This document shows positions 30,960-41,500 of a DNA stretch of 61,819 nt, in pieces. The stretch spans positions 1 through 61,819 of the forward strand of contig DASXVO010000061.1 in NCBI GenBank assembly GCA_036504215.1, in the 5' to 3' direction. The position numbers and the translations under genes are program-made. Origin of the DNA: Vicinamibacterales bacterium (GTDB lineage Bacteria; Acidobacteriota; Vicinamibacteria; Vicinamibacterales; Fen-181). The notes below the pieces were generated by a model. The model made no database searches. It saw only the letters and a program-made list of their open reading frames with translations, and was not told the DNA's origin. Position 1 is the first letter of the stretch. Every line of letters begins with the position of its first letter.

Positions 30960-32996
30960 ATGGTCTCCAAGCTCGCGCGGCTGGCGCTACCGACGGTGGT
31001 GGCGCTTGTTCTGCCGTGGTTGGCGTCGGCGCAGCCTGCCAAGCCGCAGGCGCAGCCATCCAAACCCGCCGTTGCCGCCCAGGCGCTTCAGGCGCCGGCC
31101 GCGGAGGGTGCCTACCGGCCTCCGGTCGTCCAGTTCGATCCCAAGGGCCTCTCACTGCTCGACGCGGTCCGCCTCACGCTGGTGAACGATCCGAACGTGA
31201 AGCTGCGTGACACGGATGTCGAGCGGCAGTTGGGGGTCTTCCGGGAGCAGCGTGGGTTCTTCGACCTGACGCTGAAAGGCAAGGGAGACTTCCAGTACGT
31301 GCGGAGCGAGCTGCGCGATACGGACAAGCGCAACGAGCAGTTCAAGCGTGACCAACTCGACGACGGGATTGCCCAGGGTCAGAAGCTGCTGGCGAGCCTC
31401 AACCCCGCCGTCACCAACCTGAACAACCCGAAGCTGGTGACCGATCCGAAATCGGTTGACCTGCAGGCGAACGTGTCCGACACGGACGTGAAGACGGAGC
31501 TGTCGATGATCCAGTCACAGCTCTTTCTGATCAAGGACATGCTCGACAAGACGACGGATCCGACCACCAGGAAGGATCTGACCGACCTGCGCGACAAGAC
31601 CATCAGCAACGGCCTGCAGCGGTTCAACGCGGCGCGGGACGCGACCAACAAGGCGGTCGCGGACACGATCGTCCTGCGCAGGAATCTGGGCGCCACGCCG
31701 CAGGATCGCTTCGACCGCAGCTCGAACGTCCGGTTGGACTTCACCAGGCCGACGCGCTCGGGCCTCGTGCTCAATCCGTTCGTGACGCTCAACTACACGG
31801 CGGCGAACTACGTCGGGAAGGACAGCTGGGACCCGAACTTCGGCGGCCTCGGCGTCAAGGACTTCTACAAGGGTGAGATCGGCTTCGACCTCACGGTGCC
31901 CCTGCTCCGCGGCCTGGGCAAGGACGACTCGGGAGCCACCGAGATGGCCGCGGCGCGCGACCTCGAGTCGGTGCGCTGGACGCTGGTCAACGAGAAGGCG
32001 CGGAGCGTGCTGAATACGGCGCTGGCGTACTGGGAAGCGCGGGCGGCCACCGAACTGGTGGACGTCGCGAAGCGGTCGGTGGACATGCAGTCCCAGATGG
32101 CGGACCTGGTGAAGAGGCTGGTGGCGGCGCAGGAGAAGGCGCGCACCGACGAGACCCGGGTCACGGCCAGTCTGGCCGATTCGCAGGCGCGGCTCGAGTC
32201 CGCCAACCGGCGCCTGGCCGAGGCGCGCGTGAACCTCGCGCGGGTGATCGGCGTGGCGGTGGGTGATGCCGGCTCGATCCCCCTCGCGGGCGATCCGTTC
32301 CCACGCCCTGGCGCGTTCACGGTGGACGCGGCGAGCCTCGCCGAGTTGACGAAGGCGGCGATCGCCGGGCGGCCCGACCAGATGGCGTTTGTCAAGACCG
32401 AGGAAGGAAGCAGGATCCTGTCGCGCGGCGCCAAGCTCGAGACGCGCCGGCAGCTGAACCTGAACCTGTCGGGATGGGGGAATTCGACGAGCGAGGATTC
32501 GCCAAAGTTCGGGCGCTGGGTGTTCCGGAGCGGCAGCGTGGGGCTCGACTTCGAGGTGCCGTTTGCGAACAACACGGCGCTGGGGCGTTACGACCAGGCG
32601 ATGGCGGCCCTCCACCAGGACTCGATCAATACCGCCGATTCCTCGCGCACCATTGCCCTCAGCGTCTACCGCGTGGCCGAATCGCTGCGGCTGGCCGCCG
32701 AGCGGGTGAAGTGGGCGGAAGAGGCGGCGCTCGCCTACGAGAAGACCATCCAGGACGAGCAGGCGCGGATGAAGATGGGCGACTCGACGCTCATCGATAC
32801 GATTCTCACCGAGCAGCAGACGACGGCGGCGCGGACCGCCTTCGTGCAGGCGCTGCAGGATTACGCGAGCCTGCTGGCCCGGCTGCGCTACGAATCGGGC
32901 ACGCTGATTCGCGACGTCAACGGCCAGACCTCCGTCGCGCTCGAAAACCTCCTGACGGTGCCGTTGTCGCTGCAGAAGACGTCTCCAGCGAGGTAA
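30960..32996 (+). CDS. TolC-family outer-membrane channel protein, first copy
   Basis: 678 residues with a signal peptide (LALPTVVALVLPWLASAQ). The N-terminal mature region is Ala/Pro-rich. Two TolC-type halves with long coiled-coil segments follow (LVKRLVAAQEKARTDETRVTASLADSQARLESANRRL) and the closing GDSTLIDTILTEQQTTAAR. It is longer than E. coli TolC (about 470 residues), with an extra helical insertion near 100-250. GGAGG lies before ATG 30960. It should form the outer channel for the HlyD/ABC exporter encoded downstream. Confidence 0.87.
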   Translation: MVSKLARLALPTVVALVLPWLASAQPAKPQAQPSKPAVAAQALQAPAAEGAYRPPVVQFDPKGLSLLDAVRLTLVNDPNVKLRDTDVERQLGVFREQRGFFDLTLKGKGDFQYVRSELRDTDKRNEQFKRDQLDDGIAQGQKLLASLNPAVTNLNNPKLVTDPKSVDLQANVSDTDVKTELSMIQSQLFLIKDMLDKTTDPTTRKDLTDLRDKTISNGLQRFNAARDATNKAVADTIVLRRNLGATPQDRFDRSSNVRLDFTRPTRSGLVLNPFVTLNYTAANYVGKDSWDPNFGGLGVKDFYKGEIGFDLTVPLLRGLGKDDSGATEMAAARDLESVRWTLVNEKARSVLNTALAYWEARAATELVDVAKRSVDMQSQMADLVKRLVAAQEKARTDETRVTASLADSQARLESANRRLAEARVNLARVIGVAVGDAGSIPLAGDPFPRPGAFTVDAASLAELTKAAIAGRPDQMAFVKTEEGSRILSRGAKLETRRQLNLNLSGWGNSTSEDSPKFGRWVFRSGSVGLDFEVPFANNTALGRYDQAMAALHQDSINTADSSRTIALSVYRVAESLRLAAERVKWAEEAALAYEKTIQDEQARMKMGDSTLIDTILTEQQTTAARTAFVQALQDYASLLARLRYESGTLIRDVNGQTSVALENLLTVPLSLQKTSPAR

Positions 32997-33002
32997 CGAA
33001 CC

Positions 33003-35117
33003 ATGTCACACATCCTTCTCCTTCTCCGACGAACGGGATGGGGTGTCGCATGGTTTGCGGTTGCGTGGCTGTCGGCCACCGCCGCGCCTGCGCAGACCCC
33101 GAAGGTCGTGAACCTCGATGAGGTGGTGAAGGCGACGCTCGACCGGTCTCCCGACGTGCTGGTCGCACGTGAGGATATCGCCGGGCGGACGGGCCGGCTG
33201 CGCGAGACGAAAGGGGCGTTCGACTCCACCCTGCACCTCGGCGCGACCTACCAGCACACCGACACCTACATTTCCGGCACCTGGTGGAACGAGGAGTACA
33301 AACGGCGGACGCAGTTCGAGCAGGCGCACGCGGCGTTGACGCTGATCCGCCAGCAACTGGCCGACGCCATTGCACGAGGATCGGCAGTCAAGCCGGTCTG
33401 CCCTCCCGGGTCGACCTTCGTGCCGCTCGACGCCACGGTGCCCGGTCAGCTCCCGCGGCCGGTCTGCACACCGGTGACGTCGGATCCGTTCGCGGCCGAC
33501 CTGTCGACACTCGATCCTGCGAACTTCGACATCACCAGGTTCTACATGCCGGCGTCGCCCACGCGCGACCCGATGTCGGCCCTCGAGTTCACCAGGAAGT
33601 ACGCGCAGATCAACGGCCTCCCGATCAACACGTTCGTCGAAGACTCGAAGCAGCGCGGCTATGACGAACTGCTGAAGAGCTACTCGCTCGTGAGCGAATA
33701 CGAACTGCGCACGCAGATGGGCCTGGATCGGCTCGGGCCGTTCCCGTCGTTCGAAGTCCGCAACACGGTCCGGCTCAACGGCGACTTCACCAAGCCGCTT
33801 CGGAGCGGCGGGTACGTGCAGGTCTCGGCGTACGTGGACGGCGTCGAGAACAGCTTCCGGGGGAAGCCGCTCGATCCGAAGTTCGGCGGCAAGGAGCTCC
33901 AGAATCGCTTCCGGGGTCACGTCGAAGGGGTGTGGTCCCAGCCGCTGCTCCGCGGCCGCGGAGCCACCAGCGTCATCGCACCCGAGCGGTCCGCCGCGGC
34001 GAACCTGCAGGCCGGGCGGTTCAGCTACCTGCACACGGTGTCCAAGAGCGTGCTGGACTCGACGATCGCGTACCTGGACCTGCTGGCGGCCGAGCAGTCG
34101 CTCGCGCTCCTGCAGGACTCGCTCACGGCGCAGCGGCGGATGCTCGACGCCAACACGCGGCTGGCGGCGGCGGGTGAGGTCGCGCGCAGCGACGTCAACC
34201 GTATGCAGGCGCGCGTGGCGGACGTCGAGGTGAGCGTCGCGCAGGCGCGCCAGGATCTGATCAGCAAGCAAACGGCGGTGGCGGTCAAGGCCGGCATGCG
34301 CGCGGAGGACATCGCCGCGCAGATCAAGGCGGGCGAGAAGTACCCGGACGAGCCGCTGCCGGTCGATGTGGACGCGGTCGTCCGGGCAGGAATCGTCAGC
34401 CGGAACGACATCCGTGCGGCCGATGCCTCGCGCCGGAGCGCGCGGGTGCTGCTCGACGCCGCCGTATTCGACGCGAAGCCGCGCCTCGACATGCAGGTGC
34501 GGGCGGGGATCACCAACGTCTACTACAGCCCGTACTTCCGCGTGTTGATTGACGAGTTCAACCGCTGCACGTCGGACTGGTCGGTCACGCGCGGGGTCTC
34601 GTGCTACGAGCCGAGGGATACGCCGGTCAACTACTTCAACGTCGTCGGCGTGGGGCGGGCCTACGGCACGCACTGGTCGCCGACGGCCGCGATCCAGTTC
34701 AAGTTCGAACTGCCGTTCGGCAACAACACGTTGATGGGCCGCGTGGAGAAGTCGCGGGCCGCCGTTCACCGCGCCGACATCCAGGTGATGGACCTCGGCC
34801 GCGTCGCGACCGAGAACATCGCCCAGAATGCTGCGTCGCTCCAGAAGGCCAGGGACGAGTGGGTGCGGCGCCGTGAGGCGGTGGAACGGTACACGACATC
34901 GTGGACCGACACCGACAAACGGCGGGCGGCGGGCGACATGACCCTGATCGACACCCTGCTCACCGAGCAGGATCTCACCAACGCTCGCCTGTCACTCGTG
35001 CAGGCGCAACACGACTACGCTGCCGCCCTGGCGCGCCTGCGCTACGAAACCGGCACGCTCGTCGTGGTGCGCAACGACCGGCCGGAACCTGATTTGAGCG
35101 GACTGGTCATCAAGTAG
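33003..35117 (+). CDS. TolC-family outer-membrane channel protein, second copy
   Basis: 704 residues with signal peptide (GVAWFAVAWLSATAAPAQ). It shares with the preceding gene the NLDEVVKATLDRSPDV-type opening, the LDPKFGG-type region and the ending GDMTLIDTLLTEQDLTNAR...LARLRYETGTL, so the two are paralogues. It differs by an insertion around residues 110-210 with two cysteines (CPPGSTF and PVCTPVT). It starts six bases after the first copy. Mixed or alternative channels for the same exporter are possible. Confidence 0.87.
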   Translation: MSHILLLLRRTGWGVAWFAVAWLSATAAPAQTPKVVNLDEVVKATLDRSPDVLVAREDIAGRTGRLRETKGAFDSTLHLGATYQHTDTYISGTWWNEEYKRRTQFEQAHAALTLIRQQLADAIARGSAVKPVCPPGSTFVPLDATVPGQLPRPVCTPVTSDPFAADLSTLDPANFDITRFYMPASPTRDPMSALEFTRKYAQINGLPINTFVEDSKQRGYDELLKSYSLVSEYELRTQMGLDRLGPFPSFEVRNTVRLNGDFTKPLRSGGYVQVSAYVDGVENSFRGKPLDPKFGGKELQNRFRGHVEGVWSQPLLRGRGATSVIAPERSAAANLQAGRFSYLHTVSKSVLDSTIAYLDLLAAEQSLALLQDSLTAQRRMLDANTRLAAAGEVARSDVNRMQARVADVEVSVAQARQDLISKQTAVAVKAGMRAEDIAAQIKAGEKYPDEPLPVDVDAVVRAGIVSRNDIRAADASRRSARVLLDAAVFDAKPRLDMQVRAGITNVYYSPYFRVLIDEFNRCTSDWSVTRGVSCYEPRDTPVNYFNVVGVGRAYGTHWSPTAAIQFKFELPFGNNTLMGRVEKSRAAVHRADIQVMDLGRVATENIAQNAASLQKARDEWVRRREAVERYTTSWTDTDKRRAAGDMTLIDTLLTEQDLTNARLSLVQAQHDYAAALARLRYETGTLVVVRNDRPEPDLSGLVIK

Positions 35118-35152
35118 CCGCCAACCGGCCGAGCGGTCGAGAACGGGTCGGC

Positions 35153-35172
35153 CGGGCGCCCTCGGGCGCCCG
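35153..35172 (+). other. Intercistronic hairpin before the HlyD-like gene
   Basis: Eight-bp stem CGGGCGCC (35153-35160) and GGCGCCCG (35165-35172) with loop CTCG, 38 bases before the next start. It could stabilise the upstream tolC message or attenuate. No T-run. Confidence 0.45.
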
Positions 35173-35209
35173 ACCGGTCACCCGGATATCCAGGGAAGGG
35201 GAGGAAGCC

Positions 35210-36307
35210 GTGCAAGGAGGCATGTTCCGCAAGGCTGCCATCGACAAGGTGTCTTCACCGGAACAGCTCGATCTGCTGATGCAGGTTACGTCTCCGATCG
35301 GCTGGCTCGCGCTCCTGACCGTCGGTGTGGTCCTGATCATCGCCGGCTTCTGGAGCGTGCTCGGGTCGATTCCGGAACTCGTGGACGGCAACGGCACGCT
35401 GTTCCGCGGCGAGCGCCTCATCGAGGTCAAGGCGCCGGCGTCCGGCCGGTTGCTGCAGTTCAACGTCAATTCCGGAATGAAGCTCCAGGCCGGGCAGGTC
35501 ATCGCAAAGGTGAAGCGAGACCAGGACAGCATCGAGCAGAAATCGGCCGACCAGCTCACGATCGCCAAGAACGAGGCGATGGTCGAGTCCAAGCGCGGCG
35601 AGATCGGCAACCTGCACCAGCAGCGCAACATGCAGGCGAGTCTGGTGGCCCAGGGCCTCAAGGCGGCCAACTCGCTGCTCGACTGGGACCGCCGCATCAT
35701 CCAGGCCGAGGGCGAGCTGAACTCCATCGAGAAGGAAACGCGCGTCCTCCAGGCGCGCATGTCCTCGACGACCGACATCACGACCCCCGAAGGCGGGCGC
35801 GTCGTCGAGGTCATCAAGACGACCGGGGACTCCATCCGCGAAGGCGAACCGATGCTGCGGCTCGAGCCCGACACGACGGGGTCGCGCCGGCAGTTCTGCG
35901 GGGGCAACACCCACGTGATCCTCTTCGTGCCGGCGCAACTGGCCGGGAAGGTGCGTCCCGGCCAGGATGCCCACGTGTCGCCGCTCGACGTGAAGAAGGA
36001 GGAGTACGGCTACATCGTCGGGAAGGTGGAGTGGATCTCGTCGTACGCCGCGTCGCCCGAGGACATGCGCGAGAAGCTGAAGAACGACCAGTTGGTGAAG
36101 TCGTTCAGCGGCTCCGGTCCGGTGTTCGAGGCACGCGTGTGCCTCGAGGCGGATCCGAAGAACAAGGCAAACGGCTTCCGGTGGTCGTCCTCGGGGCCGG
36201 ACAAGCCCATCGATACCGGCGGCGCGTGCACGGCGTCGCTGGTGGTGGACTCCAAGCAGCCCTACACCTACATCATCCCGATGGTCCGCCGCACGGTCGG
36301 CCTCTAG
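35210..36307 (+). CDS. NHLM-type secretion adaptor (HlyD/membrane-fusion family)
   Basis: 365 residues. One membrane helix at about 30-51 (GWLALLTVGVVLIIAGFW), then a barrel-sandwich half (LIEVKAPASGRLLQFNVNSGMKLQAGQVIAKV), a helical hairpin, and the second half (ITTPEGGRVVEVIKTTGDSIREGEPMLRL). This is the layout of the HlyD-like protein in NHLP peptide export systems. It bridges the inner-membrane ABC proteins and the TolC channel. GTG 35210 with GGGGAGGAAG upstream is used; ATG 35222 is possible. Confidence 0.87.
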   Translation: MQGGMFRKAAIDKVSSPEQLDLLMQVTSPIGWLALLTVGVVLIIAGFWSVLGSIPELVDGNGTLFRGERLIEVKAPASGRLLQFNVNSGMKLQAGQVIAKVKRDQDSIEQKSADQLTIAKNEAMVESKRGEIGNLHQQRNMQASLVAQGLKAANSLLDWDRRIIQAEGELNSIEKETRVLQARMSSTTDITTPEGGRVVEVIKTTGDSIREGEPMLRLEPDTTGSRRQFCGGNTHVILFVPAQLAGKVRPGQDAHVSPLDVKKEEYGYIVGKVEWISSYAASPEDMREKLKNDQLVKSFSGSGPVFEARVCLEADPKNKANGFRWSSSGPDKPIDTGGACTASLVVDSKQPYTYIIPMVRRTVGL

Positions 36308-36320
36308 GCGAAGGAGCAGC

Positions 36321-38537
36321 ATGAGCGGCGAGCCCGAGACACCGGCTGCCCCCGAGACGCCTGCGATTCCGAAACCGCCGAACCGGCGGGTGAAGGCGCC
36401 GACCCTCCTCCAGATGGAGGCGGTCGAGTGCGGCGCGGCGGCGCTCGGCATCGTGCTCGGCTACTTCGGGAAGACCGTGCCGCTCGAGGAACTGCGCGTC
36501 GAGTGCGGCGTGTCGCGCGACGGCAGCAAGGCGAACAACGTCCTCAAGGCGGCGCGCAAGTACGGCCTCACCGCGAAGGGTTTCAAGTACGACGAGCTGG
36601 CGAAGCTCTACGATCTGCCGCTCCCCATCATCCTGTTCTGGAACATGAACCACTTCCTCGTCCTGGAAGGGTTCAGGGGCGGAAAGGCGTACCTCAACGA
36701 CCCGGCCCAGGGGCCGCGCAAGATCACGATGGAGGAGCTGAACTCCTCCTATTCGGGCGTCGTCCTCACGTTCGAACCGGGGCCCGAGTTCTCCAAGGGC
36801 GGCGACAAGCCGAGCATGCGCCGCGCGCTCACGCGGCGGTTGTCCGACTCGAAGCTGGCGCTGCTCTACGTGATGCTCTGCGGCCTGTTTCTCGTGGCGC
36901 CCGGCCTCGTGGCGCCGACCTTCACGCGGATCTTCATCGACGACTACCTGATTGGGAACCGTGAATACGTCGTGAAGCCGCTTCTGTGGAGCATGGGCAT
37001 CACGACGGTCTTCATGATGCTCCTGACCTGGCTGCAGAAGTACTACCTGCTGCGCCTCGAGACCAAGCTCTCGCTGCTGCACTCCAGCCGGTTCTTCGCG
37101 CACCTGCAACGCCTGCCGATTCCGTACTTCGTCCAGCGGTACGCCGGGGAAATCGGATCGCGCGTGGCGATCAACGACCGGGTCGCGAACGTGATCGGCA
37201 CGAAGCTCACGAGCACGACGATCGACCTGTGCGTCGTGTTCTTCTACCTGGCGTTGATGCTCTGGTACGACGTGCCGCTGACGCTGGTCGTCGTGGCGGT
37301 CACCGCGCTGAACGTCCTCTCGATCAAGCTCGTCGCGCGGATCCGCACAGACGTCAGCCGCCGGCTGCTGCTCGACAAGGGCAAGCTGCAGGGCACGGCG
37401 ATGGGCGGCCTGCAGATGATCGAGACGCTGAAGGCGACCGGTGGCGAGGCCGAGTTCTTCGCGCGGTGGGCGGGCTATCAGGCGAAGTCGCTCCTTGGCG
37501 ACCAGACGCTGTCGCTGCTGTCCGAAACGACCTCCGCCGTCCCGGTGGCGGTCACCAGCCTCGCGACGATGACCGTCTACGTGATGGGCGGCTACCGCGT
37601 GATGAGCGGCGTGATGACCGTCGGCATGCTGGTCGCCTACCAGACGCTCGTCGGCAGCTTCACGCGCCCGCTCAGCAACCTCGTCAACTTCAGCGGCATG
37701 CTGCAGGAGCTCGAAGGCGACATGAATCGCCTGGACGACGTGCTGCGGTACCCGCGCGATCCGCAGTACACCCGCCAGATTCCCGAGCGAACGGCCCAGG
37801 ACGATTCCGCCGTCAAGCTGAGCGGCCGTGTCGAGCTGCGCGATATCGCGTTCGGCTACAGCCCGCTCGACCCGCCGCTCATCGAGGACTTCAACCTGAC
37901 CATCGAGCCCGGACAGCGCGTCGCGCTCGTCGGGGGCAGCGGCAGCGGGAAGTCCACGGTCGCCAAGCTCGTCTCGGGCCTGTACGAGCCTTGGAAGGGG
38001 CAGGTGCTCTTCGACGGCGTGCCACGCACGGAGCTGCCGCGCGCGCTCATCACCAACTCGGTGGGCGTCGTCGATCAGGAGGTGTTCCTGTTCGGCGGCA
38101 CGATCACCGAGAACGTGTCGATGTGGGACAACACGCTGTCGGCGAGCCGCATCGCCCAGGCGTGCCGCGATGCCGCGCTCGAGGACGTCATCGAGGGGCG
38201 CGAAGGGCGGTACGAATCGATCATCGACGAGGGAGGCAAGAACCTGAGCGGCGGCCAGCGTCAACGCCTGGAGATTGCCCGTGCGCTGGCCGGCGAGCCG
38301 TCCATCGTCATCCTGGACGAGGCCACGAGTGCGCTCGACCCGACCACCGAGACGCTGATCGACGAGAGTCTGCGCCGGCGCGGCTGCACCTGCATCATCA
38401 TCGCGCACCGGCTCAGCACGATTCGCGACGCCGACAAGATCCTCGTCATGCAGCGTGGCAAGGTCGTGCAACAAGGGACGCACGACGAGATGAAGGTCAT
38501 CGACGGCCCGTACAAGTCTCTGATCAGCGTCGGGTAG
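36321..38537 (+). CDS. NHLM-type ABC exporter with N-terminal C39 peptidase
   Basis: 738 residues. The C39 cysteine peptidase has Gln31, Cys37 (QMEAVECGAAAL), His111 (NMNHFLVLEG) and Asp127 (LNDPAQG), all catalytic residues present, so it should cut after the AGG of the precursor leader. A six-helix ABC transmembrane domain follows (about 180-460), then the ATPase: Walker A GGSGSGKST, signature LSGGQRQRLEIARAL, Walker B IVILDEATSALD. It is probably the translocating half for the modified peptide. ATG 36321 has GGAG upstream. Confidence 0.94.
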   Translation: MSGEPETPAAPETPAIPKPPNRRVKAPTLLQMEAVECGAAALGIVLGYFGKTVPLEELRVECGVSRDGSKANNVLKAARKYGLTAKGFKYDELAKLYDLPLPIILFWNMNHFLVLEGFRGGKAYLNDPAQGPRKITMEELNSSYSGVVLTFEPGPEFSKGGDKPSMRRALTRRLSDSKLALLYVMLCGLFLVAPGLVAPTFTRIFIDDYLIGNREYVVKPLLWSMGITTVFMMLLTWLQKYYLLRLETKLSLLHSSRFFAHLQRLPIPYFVQRYAGEIGSRVAINDRVANVIGTKLTSTTIDLCVVFFYLALMLWYDVPLTLVVVAVTALNVLSIKLVARIRTDVSRRLLLDKGKLQGTAMGGLQMIETLKATGGEAEFFARWAGYQAKSLLGDQTLSLLSETTSAVPVAVTSLATMTVYVMGGYRVMSGVMTVGMLVAYQTLVGSFTRPLSNLVNFSGMLQELEGDMNRLDDVLRYPRDPQYTRQIPERTAQDDSAVKLSGRVELRDIAFGYSPLDPPLIEDFNLTIEPGQRVALVGGSGSGKSTVAKLVSGLYEPWKGQVLFDGVPRTELPRALITNSVGVVDQEVFLFGGTITENVSMWDNTLSASRIAQACRDAALEDVIEGREGRYESIIDEGGKNLSGGQRQRLEIARALAGEPSIVILDEATSALDPTTETLIDESLRRRGCTCIIIAHRLSTIRDADKILVMQRGKVVQQGTHDEMKVIDGPYKSLISVG

Positions 38538-38543
38538 CCCTCG

Positions 38544-38560
38544 GCCCAGAGCCCAGAGCC
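38544..38560. repeat. Short heptamer repeat at the exporter junction
   Basis: Two tandem GCCCAGA units plus GCC, directly before the unusual start region of the FHA-ABC gene. Same heptamer class as near 222 and 51986. Confidence 0.45.
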
Positions 38561-38578
38561 AACGATGGAGTAACCGCC

Positions 38579-41500
38579 ATTTCCGTCACACAGGAACGCC
38601 TCCTTCGCATCGTGTCGTCCCCGCAGCCCGGGCGGGAAGGGTGGGAACTGCCCATTGGGCGCGACGGCGTCACGATCGGGCGGGCCGACGACTGCACCGT
38701 CGCGTTGGCCGACGGGCAGGTGTCGCGCCGGCACGCGCGCATCGAGTCGCGCCCGGACGGCGTGTTCCTGATCGACAATCAGAGCGGCAACGGCACCTGG
38801 GTCGGCGACGCGCAGGTGTCCGAGGTGCGTCTGGCGCACGGCACCCGGTTCCGCATCGGCGATACGGTGTTCGAGTTCGTGGCGCCGCCGCCTCTTGTTG
38901 AAGAACAAACGCTCGTCATCAGCCTGCCGGCGCAGCCCCCCATTCCGGTGGTTCCCGAGACCCACGCGCGCGAGTTCATCGTCAAGGTCGTGGCCTCCAA
39001 GGGTGGCGAGGCCGTGGGCGCCGAGTACCGCGTGACGGGCACGGCGACCATCGGGCGTGGCGACGACTGTGCGGTGGCGATCAAGGACAACAGTGCCTCT
39101 CGCCGCCACGCGACCGTCGAGGCGCTGGAGGACGGCCGCTTCCGCATCGTCGACGCGAGCAGCGTCAACGGCCTGTGGATGGGAGAGCGGCGCGTGAAGG
39201 ACGAAGTGATCGACGCGGGGCAGCAGTTCCGCGTCGGCAATACGTTCTTCGAATGCCAGCTCCCGGCGGCACCGACGCCCGAGTCCGAAGGCACGATGAT
39301 GATGGCGGACCTCGGCTCGCTGATGGCCAAGGTGGCCCAGCAGCGGATCGAGGACGCGGGAGAAGTGGTGTCGATTGCCGGCAACCAGGCGATCCTGCTC
39401 GACGATCAGCGCGTTGCCTACTACGTCGTCTCCGGCAAGGCCGAGGTGTTCACCGTCCAGGTCAAGGACGGGAAGCCGTTCGGCGCCCGCAGTCACTTCC
39501 TGACCGTCGATCACGGCGAGGCGTTCTTCGGCGTGACCCAGAGTTTCTCGGAGGATGGTTTCCTCGCCACCTCCAAGAGTGGTGTCGACATCCGGCGGAT
39601 ACCGCGCGAGGAACTGACCCGGCTCGCCGCCGAGGATGCGGACCTCGCCGCGCAGGTGGCCAAGCTGGTTGACGGCTGGGTGTCGGGCCTGTCCACCCGG
39701 CTCACGCGCGACATTTCGTCCAGGCCGTTCGCCGACGTCACGCTGCAGGCCGGCGCCCAGGCGTCGGTCGCGGCCGGGAATCGCGCGCGTCCGGGCGAAG
39801 GCGTGGCCTGGGTCCCGGCCGAACCCGACCGCCTGCTCTTCATCGGCCTCTCCACGCTCTCGCCGGACGAGACCGTCCTGTTCCCGCTCGGCGCCTCCAC
39901 GTGGATCGAACTGGCGGGCGAGGAAGCCGAGACCATGGCCGTGACGCCGGTTTCGACGACCGCCTTGCTGGTCAATCCGGCGCTGTGGACCGGCCTCGAC
40001 TACTTCCACCAGGTGCTGTGCGAGTGCGAGTTCATCAACAAGCGCCTCGCCCTGCTGGACGAATACGACCGCATCGGCCGAAAGAGCGACGAGTCGGATC
40101 GGGCGCGCAGCGACGCGATCGACGCGATCGGCGCCGTGCTCGCCGGCAAGCACACCGAGCCGAGCAGTCTGTCGAGGGTCGGCGGCGGCCAGCCGCTGGT
40201 CGAGGCGTGCCGGCTCATTGGCGATTGGCTGGGGGTCAAGATCGTCAACCCGGCCGGGGGAACTGCCGAGCGGTCGTTCGAGGATCACCTGAACGCGATC
40301 GCGAGCCACTCGCGGTTCCGCACGCGCCGGATCGCGCTCAAGGGCGAATGGTGGAGTTCGGACGCGGGCCCGTTCCTGGCCGCGCTCGACCAGGGCGGGG
40401 CGCCGATCGCCGTCATCCCGCGCCGGGCGGGTGGGTACGAGTGCATCGATCCGACGGCGAAGACGCGTCAGACCGTGACGGCCGAGGTGGCCGCGACGTT
40501 GGCGCCGTTCGGCTACTGCTTCTATCGGCCGTTCCCGTCGGGCGAACTCACGGGCAAGGCGCTCGTGAGGTTCGGGGCGAGGGGGTTGGCCTCCGACTTC
40601 CGCGTGCTGCTGGCCATGGGCGTGGTGACGGGCATCTTCGGTGCTGCGGCGCCGTACCTGACCGGCCAGATGATCGACAACGCGATCCCGCAGAGCAACG
40701 GACCGCTGCTGCTGCAACTCGGCCTCGGCATGCTGCTCGCGACCTTGGCGACCGCCGCGTTCAAGGTCACGCAGAGCTACGCCGTCGTGCGCGTGCAGAG
40801 CAAGATGGACTACACGCTGCAGGCTGCGCTCTGGGACCGGCTGCTGGACCTCCCGTCGGTGTTCTTCCGGCAGTACGGCGCGGGCGACCTCGCCGAGCGG
40901 GCGGGCGGCATCGACACGATCCGCGGCGTCGTGTCGAGGTCGGGCGTCACCGGCGTGCTCGGATCGATCAGTTCGGTGGCCTACCTCGTCCTCATGGCCA
41001 CCTACAGCTTCAAGCTGACGATGATCGCGATGGTGATCACGCTGGTGATCGTCGGCATGACCACCGCGGGCAATTACTGGCAACTCCGCTACCAGCGGGT
41101 CGAGAGCACGCAACGCGGCGCGATCTCGACGCTCGTCCTCCAGTTGATTGCCGGCATCGCGAAGGTGCGCGTCTGCGCCGCGGAGAATCACGCGTTCAAG
41201 GTGTGGGCGCAGAAGTTCTCGATGCAGAAGCGGACGGGATTCTCGATCGGCACCGTCACGAACGTCGTCGGCACCGCCAGTTCGTCGTTCAACATCCTGT
41301 CGTCACTGGGGATCTTCGCCGCGCTCTACTACTTCAAGCTGTCCGCGCAGCCCGGCGAACCGCCGCCCTTCACGACCGGCGAGTTCATCGCGTTCAACGG
41401 CGCGTTCGGGTCGTTCATCACCGCTGTGCAGTCGCTCAGTGACGCGTCGCTGGCGCTTCTCAAGGCCGTCCCGGTGTTCGAGCGCCTCAAGCCGATCATC

